DNA of 5,423 nt from Acidobacteriota bacterium (GTDB lineage: Bacteria; Acidobacteriota; Terriglobia; Acidiferrales; UBA7541), in the NCBI GenBank assembly GCA_003153585.1, contig PLZZ01000193.1, forward strand, positions 1,078 through 6,500, read 5' to 3'. The position numbers and the translations under genes were made by a program. Each line of letters begins with the position of its first letter. The first letter of the stretch is position 1. The notes under the pieces were generated by a model. It had not been told where the DNA came from, made no database searches, and saw nothing but the letters and a program-made list of their open reading frames with translations. Of the stretch, positions 1 through 5,423 are shown piece after piece.

Positions 1-283
1 GCTTCCCAAGCCTCCGAGGAAATTTGAACCCTGTCGGCTTGCCCTTCCGCTAGTAAGAACACGCCTTGATTTTACCGTGGAGCGCTCGCCGTTCGAGTAC
101 CTGCGTTGCTAACTATCCAATGGATTCCGCGTCGAATGAATTGTGAAGGGCCGAACTTCTCCTGCGATGACCGCTGCAACGCCCCAATCATACGCAAGAA
201 GAGTTCGGCTCTTCTTTCGCTAACAATATTCGTTGATTCATATCTGGTGATTCCGAATTTCGGAAGATTTCTAACGTCCTCTT
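1..283. other. Left-edge stretch without a convincing gene
   Basis: I see no supportable gene here. One forward frame is open from the window edge (base 2) to a TAA at 110-112 and would encode 36 residues ending FEYLRC. The opposite strand is also open over the same bases, and codons such as CTA, GTA, AGA and ACA do not look like the biased usage of the real genes nearby, so a gene tail entering from the left is possible but weak. A forward frame from 106 to 300 and a reverse frame across 72-283 lack the codon bias seen in the neighbouring small gene. The segment is more AT-rich than the rest of the window and holds the hairpin at 193-219. It is best read as intergenic DNA or decayed sequence. 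Confidence 0.5.
193..219. repeat. Inverted repeat / hairpin, with a competing pairing partner at 150-157
   Basis: AAGAAGAG (196-203) and CTCTTCTT (209-216) form a perfect 8 bp stem around the loop TTCGG. Two more pairs follow after one mismatch (193-194 with 218-219). Neither strand has a T-run after the stem, so it is not a standard intrinsic terminator. GCCGAACT at 150-157 is perfectly complementary to 202-209, and that pairing would break the top of the hairpin, giving two mutually exclusive folds. The hairpin lies 65-91 bases downstream of the stop of the leftward small gene and could mark the 3' end of its transcript. That role is inference. Confidence 0.5.
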
Positions 284-547
284 TCAACTTGCCGTCGTAA
301 TCTCCACGATCACCGCTTTGCCATTCCCTTTGCCCCGTTTTGTGAGCCATTCGCCCAGTGCCGTAGCCAACCGGCCGCGTTCGACGTTCAGCCCCGCTTC
401 CAGCTTGCCCTCGCCAGTTGGCAGCGTATCGTCGAACTCTGCCGAGCCCGTGAAATTCCTCATGCAAAAGCTGTCCAGCCACTCCAGTGGCGCCGGCATT
501 TTCTCGCCGCCGATCAGGACATCCACCTGAAGCTTTTGCGCAAACAT
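284..547 (-). CDS. Small protein of unknown function, 87 aa
   Basis: I do not recognise this protein. Coding status is supported by codon choice: most third positions are G or C, with repeated CTG, GGC, GAG and GCG codons. The antisense frames read as Arg/Ser-rich shadow. The ATG at 547-545 is the first possible start, because no ATG, GTG or TTG lies between it and an in-frame TAG at 577-575. It has no Shine-Dalgarno sequence but sits 9 bases after an extended -10 element, so the mRNA may be leaderless. An internal ATG (residue 17, base 499) has a weak GGCGAG four bases upstream and is the alternative start. The product is soluble-looking and mixed in charge, with no signal peptide or membrane segment. 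It has a VDVLIGG strand-like start, a Trp at 23, a single Cys at 28, a helix around 57-71 (GRLATALGEWL) and a final strand AVIVEI (78-83). It is divergent from pckG. Confidence 0.65.
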   Translation of the reverse strand: MFAQKLQVDVLIGGEKMPAPLEWLDSFCMRNFTGSAEFDDTLPTGEGKLEAGLNVERGRLATALGEWLTKRGKGNGKAVIVEITTAS

Positions 548-556
548 TCTGTGGAA

Positions 557-565
557 AGTATAACA
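557..565 (-). promoter_or_regulatory. Extended -10 promoter element for the leftward small gene
   Basis: Read on the minus strand the sequence is TGT TATACT. The TATACT hexamer (562-557) matches five of six consensus bases, and the TG one base upstream is the extended -10 signature. The -35 position (about 585-580, GATGGC) is poor, as extended -10 promoters tolerate. The hexamer ends 9 bases before the ATG, so transcription should begin within a few bases of the start codon. Confidence 0.45.
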
Positions 566-602
566 TCGGGCACTCTAAGGCCATCTGCCCGAGGCCGCTG
601 CC

Positions 603-631
603 TTGCTTTTCCTCGCTCTGTGACCTAGAAT
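603..631 (+). promoter_or_regulatory. Sigma70-like promoter upstream of pckG
   Basis: TTGCTT at 603-608 (three of six matches to TTGACA) and TAGAAT at 626-631 (five of six to TATAAT) are separated by the optimal 17 bases. The predicted start near base 638 would give pckG a leader of about 79 bases. The -10 box lies inside the palindrome at 623-639. This is a visual match in the pckG/small-gene divergent gap and has not been scored. Confidence 0.45.
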
Positions 632-639
632 TTTTAGGT
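623..639. promoter_or_regulatory. 17-base near-palindrome over the pckG -10 region (candidate operator)
   Basis: ACCTAGAATTTTTAGGT is symmetric about base 631. All eight base pairs match between the halves except one (G628 against T634). It covers the proposed -10 hexamer and the predicted transcription start, a typical place for a repressor dimer to block RNA polymerase. The seven-base AT-rich centre also fits a dimeric helix-turn-helix site better than an RNA hairpin. The cognate regulator is not in the window. Confidence 0.35.
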
Positions 640-716
640 AGCCAAACGCAGAAATAAACGCGACCTGCGGCTCCCGCGAGCTTTGCATTTTCGCGCTCGA
701 AATCCTCGGAGGTTCG

Positions 717-2480
717 GTGTCTACACCGCTTGAAAGATGGGTCGATGAATCCGCTCGCCTCACCAAGCCCTCAAAAATTGTCTGGTGCGACGGTTCGAAG
801 GCGGAGAACGACCGTCTGGCGGATGAAATGCTGCGCGACGGCACCTACATCGAGCTGAACCAGAAAACCCGCCCGGGCTGTTACCTGCATCGCAGCAATC
901 CGAATGATGTCGCGCGGACCGAGGGCATAACCTACATATGCACTCGCCAGAAAGACGACGCCGGTCCAACCAATAACTGGATGTCCCCGCTCGAAGCCAA
1001 AGAAAAAGTGCGTCCGCTATTTGACGGCGCGATGAAGGGCCGCACCATGTACGTGGTGCCTTACATCCTGGGTCCCGTGAACTCCCCCTTCAGTAAAGTC
1101 GGCGTGGAGATCACGGACTCGCCGTACGTCGTCGCCAGCATGCGCATTATGTCTCGAATGGGCCAGGCTGCGCTTGACCGCCTGGGCGGCTCCGACGATT
1201 TTGTTCCCGGCCTGCATTCACTCGGCGATCTGAATCCCGATCGCCGCTTCGTTCTCCATTTTCCTGAAGAGAAACTGATCTGGAGCGTCGGCTCCGGCTA
1301 CGGCGGCAATGCCCTGCTGGGCAAGAAGTGTTTCGCCCTTCGTATCGCCAGTTATATGGCCCGCGAGCAGGGTTGGATGGCCGAACACATGCTCATCCTC
1401 GGCCTGGAAGATCCTTCCGGCAAGGTAACCTACATGGCGGCGGCATTCCCCAGCGCATGTGGAAAAACAAACTTAGCCATGATGGTTTCCGCGCTGGAAA
1501 ACAGCGGCTACCGCGTGTGGACTGTTGGCGACGACATCGCCTGGATGCATATCGCCTCAGACGGCTCCCTGCGCGCCATTAATCCGGAAGCCGGATTCTT
1601 CGGTGTGGCGCCCGGCACCAATGCAAAAACAAATCCGAACGTCAGAACTGCGCTGCAACACGATGCCATCTTCACCAACGTCGCCATGACTGCCACTTCG
1701 CGGGAACCTTGGTGGGAAGGAATCAATGGTCTCCCGCAGGAAGAACTCATCAATTGGAAGGGCGAAGCCTGGAAACCCGGTATGGGCCCGGCTGCGCATC
1801 CGAATTCGCGATATACCGTTTCGGCGAACCAATCTCCGTCGATTTCTGCCCACTGGGAAGATCCCGAGGGCATCCCCATCTCCGCGATCATATTCGGTGG
1901 CCGTCGCGCGCGCGTCGCTCCGCTCGTATATCAATCTCGCGATTGGCAACACGGTGTCTTCGTCGGCGCTACTATGGCTTCTGAAACCACCGCCGCCGCC
2001 ACCGGCGCCGTTGGCGTCACGCGGCGCGATCCCATGGCCATGATTCCGTTCTGCGGTTACAACATGGGCGATTATTTCAGGCACTGGTTGGAGATGGGTT
2101 CCCGTTTGGAAAACGCTCCCAAAATTTTCCATGTGAACTGGTTCCGCAGGGATCGGAGCGGGAAATTGCTCTGGCCCGGCTACGGCGAAAATGTACGCGT
2201 CCTGAAATGGATGCTCGACCGCATTGAAGAGCGCGCGGATGCCACCGAAACACCTATCGGCGATGTTCCGGCTCCTGGTTCGCTCGATCTCGACGGCCTT
2301 GCAATCCCGCGCGAGTCCCTTGATGAATTGCTTCGCGTGGATCCCGGCGATTGGACCGAAGAAGTAGCTGCTACCGGAAAGTTCTTTGAGAAATTTGGCA
2401 ACCGCCTGCCGGACGAAATTCGAACCGAGCACAAAGCTCTGGCCGATCGCCTCCAGCGCTCCAGCGTTGTTACCAAGTAA
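717..2480 (+). CDS. pckG: Phosphoenolpyruvate carboxykinase (GTP), EC 4.1.1.32
   Basis: This cytosolic enzyme converts oxaloacetate and GTP to phosphoenolpyruvate, GDP and CO2, the first committed step of gluconeogenesis; in some bacteria it also runs anaplerotically. The 587 aa length matches the GTP-type family (about 600 aa) and the chain is unbroken. By manual alignment to the rat enzyme, R67 matches the PEP-binding R87. YGGNALLGKKC (195-205) supplies the Mn ligand K204, and H224 is the second Mn ligand. FPSACGKTN (244-252) is the P-loop with the reactive C248. GDDIAWM (271-277) supplies the Mn ligand D273. HPNSR (361-365) and FGGRR (393-397) supply the substrate-binding N363, R365 and R396. 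The mobile lid is around 423-434, and NWF (474-476) through WPGYGEN (486-492) forms the guanine pocket. The start is GTG at 717, with GGAGG at 708-712 and a short 4-base spacing. A promoter and candidate operator lie upstream. Confidence 0.97.
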   Translation: MSTPLERWVDESARLTKPSKIVWCDGSKAENDRLADEMLRDGTYIELNQKTRPGCYLHRSNPNDVARTEGITYICTRQKDDAGPTNNWMSPLEAKEKVRPLFDGAMKGRTMYVVPYILGPVNSPFSKVGVEITDSPYVVASMRIMSRMGQAALDRLGGSDDFVPGLHSLGDLNPDRRFVLHFPEEKLIWSVGSGYGGNALLGKKCFALRIASYMAREQGWMAEHMLILGLEDPSGKVTYMAAAFPSACGKTNLAMMVSALENSGYRVWTVGDDIAWMHIASDGSLRAINPEAGFFGVAPGTNAKTNPNVRTALQHDAIFTNVAMTATSREPWWEGINGLPQEELINWKGEAWKPGMGPAAHPNSRYTVSANQSPSISAHWEDPEGIPISAIIFGGRRARVAPLVYQSRDWQHGVFVGATMASETTAAATGAVGVTRRDPMAMIPFCGYNMGDYFRHWLEMGSRLENAPKIFHVNWFRRDRSGKLLWPGYGENVRVLKWMLDRIEERADATETPIGDVPAPGSLDLDGLAIPRESLDELLRVDPGDWTEEVAATGKFFEKFGNRLPDEIRTEHKALADRLQRSSVVTK

Positions 2481-2550
2481 AACTCCATTGCTCCTACTGT
2501 TGTGTCTTCTCGGCGAGATCTGCTGACGATTTCCGTTCGAGTCACCTTCA

Positions 2551-2571
2551 CAAGCTAGCGCGCTAGGCTTG
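2551..2571. promoter_or_regulatory. Perfect 12-base palindrome with bulged extension between pckG and the peptidase gene
   Basis: CTAGCGCGCTAG (2555-2566) is a perfect palindrome. CAAG (2551-2554) and CTTG (2568-2571) extend it on both sides with one unpaired G at 2567. It lies 71 bases after the pckG stop and 37 bases before the peptidase start. As RNA it would be an 8 bp bulged stem with a CGCG loop. No T-run follows, so a simple intrinsic terminator is unlikely. A dimeric protein-binding site for the downstream gene, or a processed 3' end for pckG, are the alternatives. Confidence 0.4.
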
Positions 2572-2596
2572 CTGCTGTTATGCTCAGCCGTTCTTC

Positions 2597-2602
2597 GGAG
2601 GA
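2597..2602 (+). promoter_or_regulatory. Shine-Dalgarno site that fixes the peptidase start
   Basis: GGAGGA is followed after 5 bases by the TTG at 2608-2610. The other in-frame TTG at 2569 has no comparable site and lies within the palindrome at 2551-2571. Confidence 0.75.
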
Positions 2603-2607
2603 TTCCC

Positions 2608-4695
2608 TTGGCATTCAAGAAAGCCGTATGGATAACTGCCTTCTTTGCCATCACAACTTGCGCTCAGCAGACAAAACCCGCAGCTCCCGCCGCGGGCGCG
2701 GCCGTCGCAACCGCACAGCAGCATGCGGAACCAGTGCTTCCGTACACGCCCAGTCTCGATCCCGCGGCCATGAACCGCACCGCTGATCCTTGCGTGGACT
2801 TCTACGAGTATTCCTGCGGCGGATGGAGAAAAATGAATCCCATTCCCTCCGACCAAACTTCCTGGAGCGTTTACGGCAAACTCTACGAAGATAATCTGAA
2901 TTATCTTCGCGGCATTCTCGAAGAAGCCTCCACAGCCAAGAACCGCGACGCGGTTACCCAGAAAATTGGCGACTATTACGCCTCTTGCATGGACGAAACG
3001 GAAATCGAAAAGCTCGGCGCCGGCCCCATGAAGCCGGACCTGTCGGCGATTCAAGACCTCAAGAGCACGAAAGACCTCGCTGCCTTGATCGCAACTCTCC
3101 AGCTTAAAGGCGACTCAGTTCTTTTCCGCGCCGGGCCCACCCAGGACCCTGACAACTCTGATGAAGTCATCGTCAACGTTTCCCAGGGTGGCCTCGGGCT
3201 TCCCGACCGCGATTACTACCTTACAGACGACGCCAAATCGAAAGAAACTCGCCAGCGTTATTTGCTGCACGTTCAGATGCTCTTTGAATTGATGGGTGAT
3301 CCACCGGATACCGCCAAGAACAATGCCGCCGTCGTGATGCGCATGGAGACCAGTCTTGCCAAGGCCTCCCTTACCCGCGTCGAGCGCCGCGATCCCTACA
3401 AAGAGAAGCACAAGATGACCGTTCCGGACCTCTATAAAATCGCGCCGGACTTCGACTGGAACGCCTACTTCGCTGCCGGCGGCGTCCCCAAATTTCAAAT
3501 CCTGAATGTGGGCTGGCCGGATTTCTTTAAGGACGTCGATGCCCAACTGAAATCCGAGTCACTCCAGGACTGGAAGACCTATCTTCGGTTTCATGTCGCC
3601 AATTCCCGCTCGCCATATTTGTCCGCTGCCTTCGTAAACGAAGACTTCGACTTCTACCGCAAATACCTCCGCGGCGCCAAAGAGCTTCAGCCTCGCTGGA
3701 AACGTTGCGTGCGCAATATTGACCGCGATCTCGGAGAAGCCTTGGGACAGGCATACGTGCGCAAAACGTTTTCGCCCGAACTGAAGGCTGCCACCGTGGA
3801 CATGACCAGGCGCATCGAAGACGCTATGGCGCTGCGTATTCAGCAGCTGGATTGGATGAGCCCCGAAACCAAGCAGCAGGCGCTGGCCAAGCTGCACGCC
3901 ATACGTAACAAAATCGGCTATCCCGACAATTGGCGCGACTACAGCTCGGTGAGAATTGTGCCCAATGATTTTTATGGTAACAACCTGCGCGCCACCGAGT
4001 TCGAAACTCATCGCGAGCTAAACAAAGTCGGGAAGCCCGTGGACCGCGGCGAATGGGGCATGACGCCTCCCACCGTCAATGCCTACTTCGATCCTCAAAT
4101 GAACGACATTAATTTCCCCGCTGGTGTTTTGCAGCCTCCTCTCTACGACGCCAAATTGGACGACGCTCCAAACTACGGCAATACCGGCTCCACCATCGGC
4201 CACGAGTTGACCCACGGCTTCGACGACGAAGGCCGCCAGTTCGATGCCAAGGGGAATTTGAAAGACTGGTGGACCAAGGAAGACGCCGATCAATTCGTGA
4301 AACACGCCGACTGCGTCGTGGACCAGTATGCGCAGTACATCGTCGTGGACGACATCCACATCAATTCGAAGCTGACCGAAGGCGAGGACGTTGCCGACCT
4401 CGGCGGAACAATTCTGGCCTACATCGCCTGGAAGGATGCCACCAAGGATATGACGCTGAAAGACCGCGATGGACTCACGCCCGATCAGCGTTTTTTCGTC
4501 GGCTTGGCGCAATGGGCTTGCGAAAATAATCGCCCCGAGAATGAGCGGGTGAACGCGATAACCGATCCACACTCCCCGGGAAAGTACCGCATCAACGGCG
4601 TGGTGGTGAACATGCCGGAGTTCGGCGCCGCCTTCTCCTGCAAAGCGGGACAGCCTATGGTGAAGCCGCCCGAAAAGGTCTGCCACGTCTGGTAG
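2608..4695 (+). CDS. Secreted M13 family zinc metallopeptidase (neprilysin/PepO-type)
   Basis: This is a zinc endopeptidase of family M13, which typically cuts short peptides outside the cytoplasm; its substrate here is unknown. With the TTG at 2608 it is 695 aa, normal for the family, and begins with a signal peptide: K4-K5, a hydrophobic stretch at about 6-17, and likely signal peptidase I cleavage after A19. The ITTC before it is a poor lipobox, so a lipoprotein is less likely. An Ala/Pro/Gln-rich linker follows. The N-terminal M13 domain opens with DPCVDFYEYSCGGW (60-73), and family blocks DLGEALG (374-380) and LDWMSPET (414-421) follow. The catalytic domain has NAYFDP (491-496), the zinc and catalytic motif HELTH (532-536), EDVAD (593-597) with third ligand E593 and D597, and DPHSP through YRING (653-664) giving H655 and R661. 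It ends in CHVW. All active-site residues are present. The 127 bp gap from pckG suggests separate expression. Confidence 0.95.
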   Translation: MAFKKAVWITAFFAITTCAQQTKPAAPAAGAAVATAQQHAEPVLPYTPSLDPAAMNRTADPCVDFYEYSCGGWRKMNPIPSDQTSWSVYGKLYEDNLNYLRGILEEASTAKNRDAVTQKIGDYYASCMDETEIEKLGAGPMKPDLSAIQDLKSTKDLAALIATLQLKGDSVLFRAGPTQDPDNSDEVIVNVSQGGLGLPDRDYYLTDDAKSKETRQRYLLHVQMLFELMGDPPDTAKNNAAVVMRMETSLAKASLTRVERRDPYKEKHKMTVPDLYKIAPDFDWNAYFAAGGVPKFQILNVGWPDFFKDVDAQLKSESLQDWKTYLRFHVANSRSPYLSAAFVNEDFDFYRKYLRGAKELQPRWKRCVRNIDRDLGEALGQAYVRKTFSPELKAATVDMTRRIEDAMALRIQQLDWMSPETKQQALAKLHAIRNKIGYPDNWRDYSSVRIVPNDFYGNNLRATEFETHRELNKVGKPVDRGEWGMTPPTVNAYFDPQMNDINFPAGVLQPPLYDAKLDDAPNYGNTGSTIGHELTHGFDDEGRQFDAKGNLKDWWTKEDADQFVKHADCVVDQYAQYIVVDDIHINSKLTEGEDVADLGGTILAYIAWKDATKDMTLKDRDGLTPDQRFFVGLAQWACENNRPENERVNAITDPHSPGKYRINGVVVNMPEFGAAFSCKAGQPMVKPPEKVCHVW

Positions 4696-4723
4696 GTGAC
4701 GCCGCCCGCGAAAGCTCACGCCA

Positions 4724-4978
4724 CTAAAGAATGTCGCGGATCTCAGCGTCGATCGAAATGTGAGTCTGAGGAAATCCGTTAATCTGAAAACTCGTGCCGG
4801 AGCCGGCCCCGGCCGCATTTTGAAAATGAAAGAACCGGCTGATGTGGTAGTCCTCGTCCAGAAAGTCGAAAACCCGCTCCGTTTCTTCGCGTGAAATTCC
4901 CAGAGCAGCAATCGAAACCGGCTTCCCGTAGCCGCCCGCTGCTGCCACATATTTTTCAACCAGCTCTTTCAAGCTCAT
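4724..4978 (-). CDS. Small acidic protein of unknown function, 84 aa, second gene of a coupled pair
   Basis: I do not recognise a family. The ATG at 4978-4976 lies two bases after the TAA of the upstream gene, with a weak GGA seven bases before it inside that gene's last codons, which suggests translational coupling. A TTG at 4990 would add four residues and overlap the upstream gene by 10 bases, but it is less attractive. The sequence suggests a helix at 2-14 (SLKELVEKYVAAA), a short turn or helix at 21-27, a helix at 29-42 (SREETERVFDFLDE), then strands at 45-53 and 62-67 joined by a Gly/Ala/Ser linker (55-61). This order resembles a winged helix. The net charge is acidic (about 12 Asp/Glu against 7 Lys/Arg), which argues against simple DNA binding and would suit a protein-protein role. 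It has no signal peptide or membrane segment. It faces the peptidase gene tail to tail across 28 bp, where I see no clear terminator. Confidence 0.75.
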   Translation of the reverse strand: MSLKELVEKYVAAAGGYGKPVSIAALGISREETERVFDFLDEDYHISRFFHFQNAAGAGSGTSFQINGFPQTHISIDAEIRDIL

Positions 4979-4980
4979 CG

Positions 4981-5412
4981 TTAGATCCAAACGTACGTGC
5001 CCGCGTCCCCGTACGGAAGATTCATGTAAAAAATGTTGGCCTCAGCGAATTTCTCGAATGCAGATAATAGCTTTCTGGCGCCGTGTTTTCCGCAAAAAAC
5101 TTCTCCGGGCGCGGTCGAGATCAGCTCAACCTCATCCAGACTCGGAATCTGCTCTTGCGAAAACCACAACCAAGTCGCTCCCCGGGAGCATTCGCGGCAC
5201 GTCTCGCTGCTTCGCTCCAGGCGCGCGTTAATCGCGGCAGATGTTTCCGGCGCCAATCCCGCGGCCTCGAAGTCCGTCGTCGCCACGAAAAAATACTGCG
5301 TGAAAATTGCCGGGTCTGGTTCGAACGCTACCACACGTCCGGGAAACGATTCGAGTTCCGCGGCGAACGTGTCGCTTAAACATTCAAAGCAAAGCGAGAC
5401 TTCTGGCCGCAC
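4981..5412 (-). CDS. CxxC/CxxH protein of unknown function, about 143 aa, first gene of a coupled pair
   Basis: I do not recognise a family. Three two-residue-spaced metal-type pairs stand out: C8-x2-C11 (CFEC), C72-x2-C75 (CREC) and C107-x2-H110 (CGKH). Six such positions in 143 residues suggest at least one structural zinc or a redox-active thiol pair. The segment between the first two pairs is an alpha/beta-looking stretch with hydrophobic strands (RVVAF, TQYFFVATTDF) and a helix (PETSAAINARLERSSE). A helix follows the last pair (ARKLLSAFEKFAEA), and the protein ends with an aromatic-rich tail (FYMNLPYGDAGTYVWI, 128-143). It has no signal peptide or membrane span and is probably cytoplasmic. 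The start given is a GTG at 5412-5410 with a purine-rich AGAGAG just upstream. The frame stays open to the right edge, so the gene may be longer than the window shows. Its stop lies 2 bases before the ATG of the next gene. Confidence 0.75.
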   Translation of the reverse strand: MRPEVSLCFECLSDTFAAELESFPGRVVAFEPDPAIFTQYFFVATTDFEAAGLAPETSAAINARLERSSETCRECSRGATWLWFSQEQIPSLDEVELISTAPGEVFCGKHGARKLLSAFEKFAEANIFYMNLPYGDAGTYVWI

Positions 5413-5423
5413 CGGCTCTCTTC

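Noticed and set aside
12..40. tRNA-like T-loop (GGTTCAAAT) on the minus strand at the left edge
   Set aside because: The flanking five-base stem does not pair (T-loop closing positions are G-T, G-T, G-C, A-C, C-T), and no acceptor stem, anticodon arm or CCA can be placed.
72..584. 170-codon minus-strand open frame over the small gene and the left edge
   Set aside because: Over 284-547 it is out of frame with the small gene's well-biased codons, and its Arg/Gly-rich sequence looks like a frame shadow.
2508..2518. Short inverted repeat TCTCG-G-CGAGA after the pckG stop, considered as a terminator
   Set aside because: A 5 bp stem with a one-base loop cannot fold as a hairpin and no T-run follows.
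1557..2654. Long minus-strand open frame (365 codons) antisense to pckG
   Set aside because: It runs opposite a gene with every catalytic motif intact, and its Arg/Gly/His-rich translation is typical of an antisense shadow in GC-rich coding DNA.
717..4695. pckG and the peptidase as a functional operon
   Set aside because: The 127 bp gap contains a palindrome and a separate strong ribosome site, and the two products work in different compartments with no known shared pathway.
4696..4723. Possible bidirectional terminator between the convergent genes
   Set aside because: Only a 4 bp GTGA/TCAC pairing can be drawn, and there is no T-run on either strand.
4018..4959. Long minus-strand open frame (313 codons) antisense to the M13 peptidase and the 84 aa gene
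   Set aside because: It overlaps the peptidase active-site region in antisense and also covers the small acidic gene in another frame. Its His/Val/Arg-rich composition indicates a shadow.

Overview
The window looks like bacterial chromosome of roughly 55-60% GC, and the gene content fits an acidobacterium (Terriglobia-like). That placement is an inference from a GTP-type PEP carboxykinase, a secreted M13 zinc peptidase and the codon choice; no rRNA or tRNA is present to confirm it. I see no mobile element, CRISPR array, phage gene or obvious recently acquired segment.

Layout from left to right. Bases 1-283 hold no convincing gene, only an A/G-C/T hairpin (193-219) that competes with a second pairing. 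A small gene of unknown function (87 aa) runs leftward from 547 to 284. It is divergent from pckG, and the 169 bp between them contains an extended -10 element placed so close to the small gene that its mRNA may be leaderless. The same gap holds a sigma70-like promoter for pckG whose -10 box lies inside a 17-base near-palindrome, a candidate operator. pckG (717-2480) encodes a complete, apparently active GTP-dependent phosphoenolpyruvate carboxykinase, the entry step of gluconeogenesis.

After a 127 bp gap with a perfect 12-base palindrome comes a complete M13 (neprilysin/PepO-type) zinc metallopeptidase with a signal peptide. Its best start is the TTG at 2608 behind a strong Shine-Dalgarno sequence, not the upstream TTG at 2569. 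Its end faces, across 28 bp, a leftward pair of small genes, 5412-4981 and 4978-4724. They are 2 bp apart and probably translationally coupled. The first encodes a 143 aa protein with CxxC, CxxC and CxxH pairs, the second an acidic 84 aa protein that may have a winged-helix-like fold. I do not recognise either.

pckG is cytosolic central metabolism and the peptidase acts outside the cytoplasm; their adjacency gives no evidence of a shared pathway. The parts least explained by known families are the CxxC/CxxH gene pair, the putatively leaderless small gene and the palindromes in the intergenic gaps.
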